DNA of 64,000 bases from Parashewanella tropica (GCF_004358445.1 NZ_CP037951.1:421501-485500); one strand, 5' to 3'. Shown: positions 19,635 through 30,540, numbered from the stretch's first letter. Made by a program: numbers and translations. Notes: generated by a model not told the origin, from the sequence alone.

Positions 19635-20858
19635 ATGAAGTTAGTTGTTATTGGCTTATTGTGTTTGTCGACGTCAGCTGTAGCTGTTGAACAAAAATGG
19701 TCTGGGATCATCGATGTTTCCGTTGCCAATACGGATAGCACACAAAGTTATCTTGAAGGTGGCTTGGGTAAGTTTAGAGCCAATAATGGAACTCAGTTAG
19801 CCTTATCTCAAGTTGGTCTTAGTCATCACCTTCAGCTCAATGATCATTGGTCGACTAAAGTTGTGGCTAATGGTTATTGGGATAATGTTGATAATGGTAT
19901 CGGTATTACTGAGGCCATTGTTAAATATCGTGGTCTACCCAGTGAAAATGGCTATCGTGTTGAGGCGCAAGCGGGGATCATGTATCCCAATATCACCTTA
20001 GAAAATTTAGCGACGGCTTGGGCATCGCCTTACACCTTAAATTACTCCGCCATTAATGCTTGGCTTGCTGAGGAAGTCCGCCATGCTGGCATGAGAATTG
20101 GTATTACTCGTTTAGGTAAGTTTCATCAATCTCCCCATAGTTTTTCATTAAATATTGAAGCGTTTGCCAATAACGATACTACAGGCGCTTTGCTGGCATG
20201 GCATGGCTGGACACAAAGTTCACGACAAACACTATGGCATGAAACGATTCCCGTTCCAAAGCTTCCACAATTTAAGGGAGCGTTAAGCGGACAGGCGAAA
20301 CAATCCGACCCATTTTTAGAGTTGGATAACCGTCTGGGTACTCATATTTCAGCGCAGTGGTCATGGCGTGGCAAAGGGCGACTTCTGGCTGGCTATTACG
20401 ATAATAATGCCAACACTAAGATAGTTAAAAATGGTCAATACGCTTGGCGTACTCGTTTTCATCACCTTGGGGTAAAGTGGCGATTGCCAGCTCGAATAGA
20501 AATGATTGCACAGTATATGAAAGGCGATACTCTAATGATGGATCCTAAAGGGTTTGATGCCGTCAATAACGACTATCAAAGTGCTAATCTGCTACTAAGT
20601 CGTCGCTGGAACCAACATACGTTGAGTGGGCGGATTGAGCATTTTTCAGTGACCGACAATGACAAAGTTGCGGTGGATAATAATAATGAGTCTGGGCGCT
20701 CACTAACCCTATCTTATCGTTATCGTATTCAGAGAGGCTGGTTTATCCATACCGAATTCAACTGGATTGACAGTGAGCGGCAAGCTCGAACCAGTATTGG
20801 TTTACCTAAACACCTTATCGAAAGACAGTGGCAGTTGGCGACTCGATATTTTTTCTAA
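19635..20858 (+). CDS. Predicted outer-membrane beta-barrel protein
   Basis: I do not recognise a named family. The 407 residues begin with a signal peptide cleaved near AVAVE (about residue 18). The remainder alternates hydrophobic and polar residues with many aromatic strand ends and closes with the aromatic C-terminus ATRYFF, the outer-membrane assembly signal. A porin-like or surface barrel is likely. It is third in the operon, 21 bases after the GGDEF-EAL gene. Its 3' end overlaps the convergent pseudopilin gene by four bases. Confidence 0.72.
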   Translation: MKLVVIGLLCLSTSAVAVEQKWSGIIDVSVANTDSTQSYLEGGLGKFRANNGTQLALSQVGLSHHLQLNDHWSTKVVANGYWDNVDNGIGITEAIVKYRGLPSENGYRVEAQAGIMYPNITLENLATAWASPYTLNYSAINAWLAEEVRHAGMRIGITRLGKFHQSPHSFSLNIEAFANNDTTGALLAWHGWTQSSRQTLWHETIPVPKLPQFKGALSGQAKQSDPFLELDNRLGTHISAQWSWRGKGRLLAGYYDNNANTKIVKNGQYAWRTRFHHLGVKWRLPARIEMIAQYMKGDTLMMDPKGFDAVNNDYQSANLLLSRRWNQHTLSGRIEHFSVTDNDKVAVDNNNESGRSLTLSYRYRIQRGWFIHTEFNWIDSERQARTSIGLPKHLIERQWQLATRYFF

Positions 20859-21424
20859 TTAAAGTTCTCGTAGGTAAATGTGCCTTTGGCGGCATTGTAG
20901 ATCATCAAAGGCATTTTTGATCTGGTACGTTCTTTAAAACCTTTCTGATAATAAAAGGTGCAAATATGTTGATTGCTTTCAGCTTTAGCAACAATAGTCG
21001 TTTCAGGTGAGTTAGCATTATCAGATTCTATACGAGTTATTGTCATATCTGTATTCAACAAGCTTCTCATTGTATATGCGCAATCTCGCCCATTACTGAA
21101 GTTACCATCTCTAATTGTTGATTCAGGATAGCAGCTTCCAGAACCACTTGGGCGGTTATGTAATCCTGCTGCTCTGATGGCTGCTTCAAATCGATTGCTG
21201 GCACCACTACCTCCACGATAAGCCAAACCTAACCAGCCCGATGCAACACATTTGGAGTGAAATAATTTAGCGCTTTGCTCAAATTGTTTGAAGGTATACT
21301 GAGCAGTAGCTAGATTGGCTTCATCACTAAAAGAGATGAATTTGGGGATGGCGATGACACTTATTAATCCAATAATGATAATGGTTATCACTAGTTCGAT
21401 AAGAGTAAAACCAGAATGACGCAT
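20855..21424 (-). CDS. Type IV pilin-like / pseudopilin protein
   Basis: The product has a class III signal: a six-residue leader MRHSG followed by FTLIELVITIIIIGLISVIA. The cleavage site is G/F and Glu sits at mature position 5, as required by prepilin peptidase PilD. The hydrophobic N-terminal helix leads into a globular head with four to six cysteines (residues near 54, 97, 114 and 158) that could make disulphides. The 189 residues fit MSHA-like or minor pilins. No other pilin gene is next to it, so it is an orphan. Whether it enters a type IV pilus, MSHA or type II system cannot be told here. Confidence 0.85.
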   Translation of the reverse strand: MRHSGFTLIELVITIIIIGLISVIAIPKFISFSDEANLATAQYTFKQFEQSAKLFHSKCVASGWLGLAYRGGSGASNRFEAAIRAAGLHNRPSGSGSCYPESTIRDGNFSNGRDCAYTMRSLLNTDMTITRIESDNANSPETTIVAKAESNQHICTFYYQKGFKERTRSKMPLMIYNAAKGTFTYENFN

Positions 21425-21557
21425 TCATACATTCCAATAACATGAATAGGATTGAATTGTATGATAAATATAGGTTTAAGAAAAGAATCCTGAGCCATAT
21501 TCTGGAATAGAAACGTACTCAGGATAGCTTCTTTGGGTAAATCAAATTGAAGATTTA

Positions 21558-21737
21558 TTAAGCCTTGGTATTAATAATATGTCCCGCATTTCCAACAGCC
21601 TTAGGTGCTGAGCTGGCAATGAGTTGCATGGCTGTTTCGCCTTCAGCTTTTTGTTGCTGCTTGGCCATTTGCATCACTTTAACATTGGTGGTTTGTTGGT
21701 TTGCTGCTGACTGAACATTTGAACCGCTGATATCCAT
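21558..21737 (-). CDS. YjfB-like putative motility protein (59 residues)
   Basis: This small gene starts at the ATG at 21737 after AAGAGAG and ends with TAA at 21558. The protein begins MDISGSNVQSA and is rich in Gln, Ala and Met (VMQMAKQQQKAEGETAMQLI), then ends GNAGHIINTKA. Length, the MDIS start and the C-terminal Gly-His/Asn-Ile pattern match the putative motility protein family PF14070 (YjfB). A matching sigma-28 promoter lies upstream, which supports a flagellar-regulon role. The biochemical function is unknown. Confidence 0.75.
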   Translation of the reverse strand: MDISGSNVQSAANQQTTNVKVMQMAKQQQKAEGETAMQLIASSAPKAVGNAGHIINTKA

Positions 21738-21769
21738 ACATCACTCTCTTGTTACATCGATTTACTATA

Positions 21770-21796
21770 ATATCGGCTCTAATTATCATCGCTTTA
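21770..21796 (-). promoter_or_regulatory. Sigma-28 (FliA) promoter for the YjfB-like gene
   Basis: Read on the minus strand, TAAA (21796-21793) is followed by exactly 15 bases and then GCCGATAT (21777-21770). This matches the flagellar consensus TAAA-N15-GCCGATAA with one difference. It lies 33 bases upstream of the start codon. Confidence 0.75.
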
Positions 21797-21953
21797 GGGA
21801 TTTTTTAGTGGATAATTAATTTTCAAAATGCCAAAAATAAATAAGGCTATTTATTAATAAAAAGTGAGATATCGCACAAAGTCTTGAATAAATAACTCAT
21901 ATAGAATTCCGCCCCAAAATAGAATAAAAAGTCTAGTTGGGGTCGCAGTCAGT

Positions 21954-23978
21954 ATGTTTAGAAATAAAAGCATTTCGTTTCAAATTTTATCGCTTATTAC
22001 CATATTAATCGTCTTAGCATTTGCGAGTACCGCTACCTTGATATATAGGCAAGCTAAAACGCTATATTTAGAGCAAACATTAAATGATCATCAAAGTAAA
22101 ATTGATACCTTGGCTAAAGCGCTTAGCGAAGAATATCAAGCATTTTTACTTTCTGCTGAACACCTTGAAGGGGCGTTGATTAATGGTTATTTGTTTGGAC
22201 TCGAGCCTGCCGTTGGAGTTGATCACTTAAATGATAAAACATTGGAGCGTGTTGAGCATGAGGGCAAGCCGCTTTCCAATTTGACGCCGATCATTGATCG
22301 TTTTAAAAAAGACACCGAAGCCGATGCGACAATATTTTTGCGTGATGGTGATGATTTCATTCGGGTGATCACCACTTTAAAGAACCCCAATGGTGAAAGA
22401 GTTGTAGGCAGTTATTTAGGGAAGTCACATCCTGGTTACAACAAACTCATGGCTGGCCAATCATATTCGTCGATGGTCAAGTTATTTGGTCAAAACTATT
22501 TGGCCTATTATCGCCCGCTACTTAGTAATGGGCGGATTTATGCGCTTGCTTTTGCGGCTATCCCGTTACAAAAGGCTACGGAATCCATTTTTAACGCCAT
22601 TGTAGAAGTGAAGTGGGGCAAAGGTGGCGAAAGTTTTGTGATCAGTGCCGACAGCAAAGATTCTGGCATGTATTTATTGCATCCGAATACGAATTTTATT
22701 GGTAAAAATGTTCAGCAAATCTATAGCCCAGACGGTACTCGCCCCTTTGAAAACTTGATGGATAATGTTGGTGAAGTAACCTTTTATAAAGATCAAATGG
22801 CTAAGGATATTCAGAGCAAATACTTAGTTACGTCGTTTGTACCGGGCTGGAATTGGGTGATTGGTGGAGGAACCAAGGTTTCAGAAATTACCCAAGGCAG
22901 TCATTACCTACTTAAAATCATCCTTAGTATCGCGGTTGTTGTCTGCGGTACCGTGATTGTTATTTTGTATCTAGTCATGAAAAAACTGTTGGCACCCATG
23001 GCGAAAAATCATGGTTACATGAAACGCTTAGGTGACGGTGAAGTTAGCTTAGAGGTTGAGGGTGGTGATGTAACATCAAACAATGAAATGTCTCAGTTGA
23101 CAGCTGTTGTCGGCAATATGGCTGGCCGTTTATATGAGTTGACGACAGATATCAAAGACATCAGTACTTCTCTGGCCACTCAAGCGGGGCAAGCAAAAGG
23201 CAATGCTGAGGGGAGCTTACTCTCTGCTGAATCGCTGCAATCCCAAATTGAACATATTGCGACGGCAACGGAAGAAATGGCTGCGTCTGCGCAAAGTGTG
23301 GCCGAGCAGGTGGAACATATAGCCGTTAGTGTACGAGAAGCGAATGATGATGCGATTGCCGGAACGAAAGTAGTTGAGAATATGCAAGTGAAAGTGGCAT
23401 CGCTTTCAGAACAAATTCAATCATCCTCTGAAGCCATTCAAACTGTTGAGGTAGAAAGCAATAATATTCAAAGCGTTACCAAAATGATTGATGAAATTGC
23501 TGAACAAACCAACCTGCTAGCGTTAAATGCTGCGATTGAAGCGGCTAGAGCAGGTGAACAAGGCCGAGGCTTTGCTGTTGTTGCGGATGAGGTAAGAAGC
23601 CTTGCTGCAAGAACTCAACAGTCAGTCAAAGAAGTGGTAGGCATTATTAGTCAGTTACAAAACAGTACCCAAACTGCGGTGAAGCTCATGAAGCTCAGTA
23701 GTGACTATGGTGTAGAAGTCGATAAGCAAGCTGAAGAAACTGGTGGTGCACTTTCTGGTATTGCCACACAAATCGCAAATATTGAACAAATGGCACAAGA
23801 AATTGCAGCGACCTCTGAGCAGCAGGCTCAAGTCAGTACCGAAATTGCTTCTAGTGCTAATGAAGTGACGATTTTAAACCAAAATAATTACGCGGCTGCA
23901 CAAGACACAGCACAAAGCTCACAGGAGCTAAATCAACTATCTAATCAGTTGTCTGAGAAAGTCAGCTACTTTAAATAA
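21954..23978 (+). CDS. Methyl-accepting chemotaxis protein with a periplasmic Cache-type sensor
   Basis: This is a transmembrane chemoreceptor of 674 residues. Helix 1 spans about residues 10-30. A large periplasmic region of about 285 residues contains Cache-like motifs ([28 protein letters not shown] and [21 protein letters not shown]). Helix 2 lies at about 318-342, then a HAMP segment. The cytoplasmic hairpin tip [20 protein letters not shown] (near 520) is the invariant CheA/CheW contact. There is no C-terminal CheR pentapeptide. The sensor type resembles Cache3-Cache2 fusions. The ligand is unknown. Confidence 0.94.
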   Translation: MFRNKSISFQILSLITILIVLAFASTATLIYRQAKTLYLEQTLNDHQSKIDTLAKALSEEYQAFLLSAEHLEGALINGYLFGLEPAVGVDHLNDKTLERVEHEGKPLSNLTPIIDRFKKDTEADATIFLRDGDDFIRVITTLKNPNGERVVGSYLGKSHPGYNKLMAGQSYSSMVKLFGQNYLAYYRPLLSNGRIYALAFAAIPLQKATESIFNAIVEVKWGKGGESFVISADSKDSGMYLLHPNTNFIGKNVQQIYSPDGTRPFENLMDNVGEVTFYKDQMAKDIQSKYLVTSFVPGWNWVIGGGTKVSEITQGSHYLLKIILSIAVVVCGTVIVILYLVMKKLLAPMAKNHGYMKRLGDGEVSLEVEGGDVTSNNEMSQLTAVVGNMAGRLYELTTDIKDISTSLATQAGQAKGNAEGSLLSAESLQSQIEHIATATEEMAASAQSVAEQVEHIAVSVREANDDAIAGTKVVENMQVKVASLSEQIQSSSEAIQTVEVESNNIQSVTKMIDEIAEQTNLLALNAAIEAARAGEQGRGFAVVADEVRSLAARTQQSVKEVVGIISQLQNSTQTAVKLMKLSSDYGVEVDKQAEETGGALSGIATQIANIEQMAQEIAATSEQQAQVSTEIASSANEVTILNQNNYAAAQDTAQSSQELNQLSNQLSEKVSYFK

Positions 23979-23985
23979 ACAATGA

Positions 23986-24009
23986 AAAAGGCTGCGATTG
24001 CAGCCTTTT
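23986..24009. terminator. Bidirectional terminator between the chemoreceptor and RidA genes
   Basis: AAAAGGCTGC (23987-23996) pairs with GCAGCCTTTT (24000-24009) around GAT. Flanking A and T runs let it serve both convergent genes. Confidence 0.85.
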
Positions 24010-24022
24010 AAATAGAGAAAAA

Positions 24023-24373
24023 TTACTTTTCAGCAGCAATCACTGAAATTTCAACCAATAGCTCTTCACGTGCCATATTAGCGGTCACACAAGCTCTTGC
24101 GGGAGCATGACCTTCAGGTACCCATGCATCCCAAACTGCGTTCATATCAGCGAAGTATTGCATGTCTTTGATATAAATGGTGGCAGAAAGGATATGCTCA
24201 CGGTCGCTGCCAGCTTGCTCTAGCAACGCATCTACTTTGTCTAGCATAGTTTGAGTTTGTTCGGTGATCCCTTTAGTGGCGTCTGCACATACCTGACCAC
24301 ATAAATAGATCGTGCCATTATGCTTAACGATACGGCTCATACGTTGCTTTGTTTCAAGTCTTTCTATGGACAT
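24023..24373 (-). CDS. RidA family protein
   Basis: RidA proteins form trimers that hydrolyse reactive enamine/imine intermediates, such as 2-aminoacrylate, in the cytoplasm. The 116 residues show the family pattern: YLCGQVCAD near the start, [20 protein letters not shown], and the substrate-binding arginine with surrounding motif [10 protein letters not shown] near residue 92, then LLVEISVIA at the end. It is a stand-alone gene converging on the chemoreceptor. A paralogue with another substrate range is possible. Confidence 0.88.
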   Translation of the reverse strand: MSIERLETKQRMSRIVKHNGTIYLCGQVCADATKGITEQTQTMLDKVDALLEQAGSDREHILSATIYIKDMQYFADMNAVWDAWVPEGHAPARACVTANMAREELLVEISVIAAEK

Positions 24374-24556
24374 TACAGCTGTTCCTTGGTTGTAATTTAG
24401 AATAAGTATTCATCAGAAGATCGAGTATGGTAACAAGAAAACCCCTACCTTAAAAACTTATATTCTTATATGTCATACAAATTGTGCGTGGTTAATTTAT
24501 GAGAAAAAATTAAGGGAAAGAAGCTTAGAGACCATATACGGCCTCTGGAGAAAACA

Positions 24557-24585
24557 AAAGCGCCCAATAAAGAAAGTGGACGCTT
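24557..24585 (-). terminator. Terminator of the lpoA-to-dolP operon
   Basis: Read on the minus strand, AAGCGTCCA pairs with TGGGCGCTT with one mismatch, followed by TTGTTTTC. It lies 29 bases behind the dolP stop. Confidence 0.6.
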
Positions 24586-24613
24586 GATAAGGTGAAAGAG
24601 AGTTTAATCCCAA

Positions 24614-25779
<1,166 letters not shown>

Positions 25780-25873
25780 CTAAAATACGAAACTGCGGCT
25801 AGTTTGCCACAATCTTAATCAGGTCAAAAGTAAAGATTTTTGATGATGAAGCTTCTGTCCGTTGACACGTTAT

Positions 25874-26956
25874 TTACCACCCTAAACAGCACTCGCTTAA
25901 AGCAAAACTGTGTTCCACTTCTATGACGGAATGTTGCGCTGCCCCAACAATAAAGGCGGTCATGATTTGTTGTAATTCTTTTCCTTGTTCGCTGCTCATT
26001 GGTATTTTTAGCAAGGGAAAAATAGCCGAAAATGAATTAGTCATCCCTGAAGCACCTGAAACATAAGGCTGTCCAGATTCAATAAGCTGGCATACATACG
26101 GGTTTTGAGGTGACGGATAATGTTGATATTCGACGGCATCATGACGATGAGATGAAGTATTCACGAATAATTTTTGTTGATAATTTACCTGAGTATTTCC
26201 AAAAAGATCGGGGTTTGTTTTTACTGTTTTTTTTACCGAATGCTCTCTTGTGAATGCTATGTCCTGCTTATAAACATTATTGAGTTGTGCAAGTAAAAAG
26301 GGTTGTTGATGCTCGAGTAGGGCATGTGGCAATTTCCATAAAATACACAGTAGCTTTATGTGATTGTCTCTTTCAGAACTTGTTACTTGTGTCGTTAGGT
26401 ACTCAATCAAGTAGTCTTTATCGGAGGAGGCCCCACAATGATTGAAATCTACAGGAGCTGGATAAGCATCACGCTTACAATAAATGGCATCACATAATTC
26501 AGAAAAGCAGTCATCAGGATATAGCTCTGGTTTGGATTGAATTTCTTTTAACAGCTCAGTCGTAACTTTTAGCACCGTTTCTCGGTGTTCCTCAGAGGTC
26601 AGTACTTGATAAGCCCAATCATCTTCTTGTTTTAAACGCTCCCATCGTTTAACAGGATACTCACTCATGGATAAATCATCAGAAGTTTTGTGTGTCATAG
26701 TATCGAGTTGAGAGAGGAGAGCAGGTTGAAACCAATCATCTGTCAGTATTTCATTAACTGAATCGCTCACTGCTGTCCATGCGTCTTTTGTTTTAGAGCA
26801 AGCGTAGTAACGTAGACTTTTTTGTTGAGTTACGCAATCTGTGCAACAAACGGTAAGGCGAAATGCTTCTTCTGGCTCTGGAACGTAAAATAATGAGTTA
26901 ATGCTGAAGATAGTTTGCACATCATTATTGATAGTCGCGTTTACGATAAAATTCAT
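25874..26956 (-). CDS. Unknown protein, paralogue of the 27091-28176 product; inserted in the lpoA-dolP operon
   Basis: I do not recognise this family. I place the start at the ATG at 26956 (MNFIVNATINN), because it aligns with the start of the neighbour (MSFILNCTIGN) and gives 360 against 361 residues. The ribosome-binding site is poor in both. Shared blocks are SINSLF (near residue 18), LTDDWF, YPVKRWE-LKQED, a middle helical region with SHIKL-like DNHIKLLCILW, and a strongly conserved C-terminus: PYVCQLIESGQPYVSG, SGMTNSFSAIFPLL, EQGKELQQIMTAFIVG and IEVEHSFALSE. No signal peptide or membrane helix is visible. A secreted effector role is conjecture. Confidence 0.75.
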   Translation of the reverse strand: MNFIVNATINNDVQTIFSINSLFYVPEPEEAFRLTVCCTDCVTQQKSLRYYACSKTKDAWTAVSDSVNEILTDDWFQPALLSQLDTMTHKTSDDLSMSEYPVKRWERLKQEDDWAYQVLTSEEHRETVLKVTTELLKEIQSKPELYPDDCFSELCDAIYCKRDAYPAPVDFNHCGASSDKDYLIEYLTTQVTSSERDNHIKLLCILWKLPHALLEHQQPFLLAQLNNVYKQDIAFTREHSVKKTVKTNPDLFGNTQVNYQQKLFVNTSSHRHDAVEYQHYPSPQNPYVCQLIESGQPYVSGASGMTNSFSAIFPLLKIPMSSEQGKELQQIMTAFIVGAAQHSVIEVEHSFALSECCLGW

Positions 26957-27090
26957 AGGGTAACGAAAATTTAGTTGGTAAGTGAATACTAACAAAAGCG
27001 CAATCGGAAAGCTGAGTAATGAAGCCAGTTTAATTTAGGGTTTATTTACCCTCGTTATAACCGTGCTTATCAGGGGCAACTTATGAGTTA

Positions 27091-28176
27091 TCACCAGTCA
27101 TTAAATAATTGCTCTGAAATAGCAAAACTGTGTTCAACTTCAATCATCGAGTGCATTGCTCCGCCTACTATGAAAGCTTTAATGATTTCTTGTAGTTTTT
27201 TTCCTTGCTCTGAATTTATTCTAATATTCAAAAGAGGAAAAATAGCGCTGAATGAATTTGCCATGCCTGATACACCAGAAACATAAGGTAAACCAGCTTC
27301 AATGAGTTTACATACATAAGGCGTTTGTGGATGCTCAGGGTATCGACATTCATCAGCGTAGTGGCAATGTTCTTTTATATTCTTAAATAGCTGTTGCTCA
27401 AAGTGCATCTGGGTATTTCCGAAGCCGCCTGAAGATGTTGTTTTGGCATCGTCATGGATATGCTCCCTTTTAGTGACAACTTGACAGTGATAAGTGTCTA
27501 ATAGCGCTTGTGATTTAGCATCATCTGTTCTAGATAACATGGTTGAAGGCATCAGCCATATTAGGCACATCAGTTTGATGTGACTGTCTACCTCGCTGCT
27601 GTCTATTTGAGTATGAAGGTAATAGATTAAATATTCCCTATATGAAATATCTTCATCTCGTTTAAAATCATGGGGAGTAGGGTATCGATCGCTTTTTGAA
27701 CGAATTCTTTCGTATACAAAACTCGCGAATTCTTCATCCATTAATGCGGGCTGAGCTTCTATTATGGATAAAAGCGCTTTTGCAACTTGATGTATTAAAT
27801 CACGATTAAAGGGTTCTATTAAAATCTGATGTGCTTGAATATCTTCCTGTTTTAATATTTCCCATCTTTTTATGGCGTACCCATGCTGCTCAATGTCATC
27901 TGGGCGTTTTAAAGTCATAGTTGGCAGTTGAGCATGCAATGCTTCTTTAAACCAATCGTCTGTGAGAGCTTGCTCTGTAGATTGAGTCGAGAGGCACCAA
28001 GAAGCGTTAACGTAAGAGCAATTGTAAAAGAGGTTTTTTTTCACACCCGTTAACTCATCAACACAACAAATGGCTAGCTCGAACGAGTCATCTTCTAGTG
28101 GAGTAAAAAATAGAGAATTAATGCTTAAAATGCATTTTTCATTATTTCCGATGGTGCAATTTAAGATAAAACTCAT
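27091..28176 (-). CDS. Unknown protein, paralogue of the 25874-26956 product; inserted in the lpoA-dolP operon
   Basis: This 361-residue protein has the same architecture as its downstream neighbour: an N-terminal beta-rich part (MSFILNCTIGNNEK, SINSLFFTPLEDD), the motif ALTDDWFKEAL, YAIKRWEILKQED, a middle segment DSHIKLMCLIW and the conserved C-terminal block with PYVCKLIEAGLPYVSG, SGMANSFSAIFPLL, EQGKKLQEIIKAFIVG and IEVEHSFAISE. The GGAMHS and HSF histidines in that block are candidates for a catalytic or metal site, which is untested. The two genes are 134 bases apart on the same strand and look like a tandem duplication that has since diverged. Function unknown. Confidence 0.75.
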   Translation of the reverse strand: MSFILNCTIGNNEKCILSINSLFFTPLEDDSFELAICCVDELTGVKKNLFYNCSYVNASWCLSTQSTEQALTDDWFKEALHAQLPTMTLKRPDDIEQHGYAIKRWEILKQEDIQAHQILIEPFNRDLIHQVAKALLSIIEAQPALMDEEFASFVYERIRSKSDRYPTPHDFKRDEDISYREYLIYYLHTQIDSSEVDSHIKLMCLIWLMPSTMLSRTDDAKSQALLDTYHCQVVTKREHIHDDAKTTSSGGFGNTQMHFEQQLFKNIKEHCHYADECRYPEHPQTPYVCKLIEAGLPYVSGVSGMANSFSAIFPLLNIRINSEQGKKLQEIIKAFIVGGAMHSMIEVEHSFAISEQLFNDW

Positions 28177-28285
28177 ATTATCTTTATGTGAAAATCGGAG
28201 GTCTAAATGTAGATGTTAGCAAACCGAACGTGCTTTCAATATGACTATAAAGTGAGTTTAATTTAGGTTTAATTAAATGAGGAGT

Positions 28286-28612
28286 TTAAAACGCCCCTTT
28301 GATCCACTGTACTTGTTGGTTATCAATGGCAACGACATCAAATCGACAGGGGGCTTGTATACGATTGTGTTGGATATAAGCATTGGCGGCATTACGTATA
28401 CGGTGCATTTTTTTAGAGGAAATGGCACTAATCGCACCACCAAAATTTGGGTTGGTTCTCAGTTTGACCTCAACAAATACCCAGTGTTGACCATCACGCA
28501 TTATCAAGTCTAGCTCGCCAAATGAGTAACGAACATTAGCGTTTATAAAACGTAATCCATGCTTTATTAAATAGGCTTTAGCTTGCTGCTCTCCTTGCTG
28601 GCCAAGGTTCAT
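28286..28612 (-). CDS. yraN: UPF0102 protein YraN
   Basis: YraN is a small predicted nuclease of the Holliday-junction-resolvase-like fold. The 108 residues show the family start GEQQAKAYLIKHGLRF and the PD-(D/E)xK-like core GELDLIMRDGQHWVFVEVKLR (Asp, then Glu-x-Lys). The 5' end overlaps the lpoA stop by four bases, as is typical. The in vivo role is not established in the family. Confidence 0.93.
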   Translation of the reverse strand: MNLGQQGEQQAKAYLIKHGLRFINANVRYSFGELDLIMRDGQHWVFVEVKLRTNPNFGGAISAISSKKMHRIRNAANAYIQHNRIQAPCRFDVVAIDNQQVQWIKGAF

Positions 28613-30429
28613 AATGGGTATAACACTCCTCGTTTATATTGCCCCCATTGAAGTTGGCGGCGAACGACACCATTGGCTTCCACAGATAAGGTACCGCTTT
28701 CTCCTTTAAATTGAAACCCGGGAAAAGCACGCATCTGAGCCAGTTGACCAATCAACCCCATCGCATCATGACCCATGGTATAGAGACGTTGTTGGTTATA
28801 GCTCCAAGTTGGCCACAATTGATGGATCGTGCGGTGCTCAGCGGTATTTTGCATTAACCACGGTGCTTCACTCATGATAATACCGTTATATTCTTGATTC
28901 TTCTTAGAGTGGCCAAGATTCGGACGACTACGGCTATTGGTATACAGAGGAACCGGTTTAGTAAATACGCTAAAACTGACATCGATAAAAGGCTTTAATA
29001 ACGGTAAGTCACGGGAACCCGACAGCATGTATATAGCATCGATATCGCGTCGAGACCGAAAGTCAGCTTTCACTTTTTTGTCAATCAGGGACTTTATTTG
29101 GGCAATACGACTCAGGCTATCTGAAACTCCCATGGCTGTTTGAACCGTTTGTTTCATCTTATTGCCTTCAGCATAAAAGTGAGTTTCAGCTTCAATACCC
29201 GTTAGTTTGAGCCACTCATTATTAAAGGCCGAAGCCATATTGCGGCCGATACTATTATCGGTAGCAAACACGAGTGGGGTTTTGATGCCACTGCGTTGCA
29301 TGCGCAGTGCGGCATCTTCAGCCTCTTGCTGCGGAGATAGTGAAAAAAAGTAACTGTTATCAACGTTACTTGGTTTGGCTAATTGGTTTAAAAACAGTTG
29401 TGGAACAATCAGCCCTTCTGCTTCTTGCAATTGATGCAGTTTAGCCACATTTTTGGGAAGCAACGGGCCGATAATAAACTCAGCTCCATCAGCGATCGCT
29501 TGCTGGTAAGCTTGCTGAACCTCTGTGCTTGTATCGTAAAACTGGAGTGTGGCTTGATCACTGTCACTGTAGTAGCGATTAATGATCCCAGCTTTAATGG
29601 CCTCTGCAAAGTTAGAGCCAGTACCAGTTAAAGGCAGCAGGACTGCGATTTGTTGAGGTTGATAAGGTTTGGTATTGATGGCCTTTTGAAGATCACTTGG
29701 CAGCTCAATTGCCGCAGGGTGTTGAGGGTTGTTTTTCTGCCATCGACTTAGGTTACTGATCAATTGCATGGGATCAGCACCATAAAATTTAGCAATGTAA
29801 GCCAGTTGAACCCAACCAGAAAACATCTGAGGTAAAGGCTGTTGTTTTAGAGTGACAAGTTGTTCTTGCGTTAATTGACTTAATGCCTTCCAAATATGAC
29901 TATTAAGCGTTTGTGCTTCATCTTCGCTAACATACTGAGTAAGAGAAGTGTAAGACTTCAATTTATCAATCGGTTTTAGTAATAGCCCTAGCAGTAGCGC
30001 ACGCTGTTGGTAATAATTTCGCCATTGCCAGCGAGGTAAAACCCAAGCACTTGGATAAGATAAGGTTTCTAAAGCAAATTGATACTCTTGTCTTTGATAA
30101 GCGATTAAAGACTGCAAATATCGATATTCAGCTTGGATTTCAGGTGTCGATGTCAGTTGAGTGGAAATCTTCTGCATCACTTTTGAGGCTTGGTCGCTTT
30201 GGTTGTTATCTAGAAATGCATGAACCGCCAGTAATTGAGCCCGTAATTGTAGATCGGTTGAACGCAATTGTTTGGCTTTTGCTAAATATTCGGCAGCAGA
30301 GAATCTAACTTCATTTAATGCGAGATCGGAAGCCGTTATGGATTGGTTGGGTGAGGAGCTACATCCAAGCAGAATTAAGCTTGTTAATAACCCGACGAAA
30401 TATCCCCGAATATTTTGCAGTTTCAACAC
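28609..30429 (-). CDS. lpoA: Penicillin-binding protein activator LpoA
   Basis: LpoA is an outer-membrane lipoprotein that reaches through the periplasm to stimulate PBP1A, whose gene mrcA is also in this window. The 606 residues begin with a lipoprotein signal ending LLGC (Cys23). An N-terminal TPR-like helical domain (about 35-250) is followed by a periplasmic-binding-protein-like domain starting near 260 (QIAVLLPLTGTGSNFAEAI). It is divergent from rsmI, as in E. coli and relatives. Confidence 0.94.
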   Translation of the reverse strand: MLKLQNIRGYFVGLLTSLILLGCSSSPNQSITASDLALNEVRFSAAEYLAKAKQLRSTDLQLRAQLLAVHAFLDNNQSDQASKVMQKISTQLTSTPEIQAEYRYLQSLIAYQRQEYQFALETLSYPSAWVLPRWQWRNYYQQRALLLGLLLKPIDKLKSYTSLTQYVSEDEAQTLNSHIWKALSQLTQEQLVTLKQQPLPQMFSGWVQLAYIAKFYGADPMQLISNLSRWQKNNPQHPAAIELPSDLQKAINTKPYQPQQIAVLLPLTGTGSNFAEAIKAGIINRYYSDSDQATLQFYDTSTEVQQAYQQAIADGAEFIIGPLLPKNVAKLHQLQEAEGLIVPQLFLNQLAKPSNVDNSYFFSLSPQQEAEDAALRMQRSGIKTPLVFATDNSIGRNMASAFNNEWLKLTGIEAETHFYAEGNKMKQTVQTAMGVSDSLSRIAQIKSLIDKKVKADFRSRRDIDAIYMLSGSRDLPLLKPFIDVSFSVFTKPVPLYTNSRSRPNLGHSKKNQEYNGIIMSEAPWLMQNTAEHRTIHQLWPTWSYNQQRLYTMGHDAMGLIGQLAQMRAFPGFQFKGESGTLSVEANGVVRRQLQWGQYKRGVLYPL

Positions 30430-30540
30430 AGATTTACTCTCTGATTATGATAATATTCCCACCCATTAGGGTAGCGCTATGAACATAGTTTAACCTGCTC
30501 TTATATATGACGAAAGTCTGAAATGACGAATGAGGATATT

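Noticed and set aside
25874-28176. Prophage or IS insertion
   Set aside because: No transposase, integrase or terminal repeats flank the two paralogous genes, so the route of entry is unknown.
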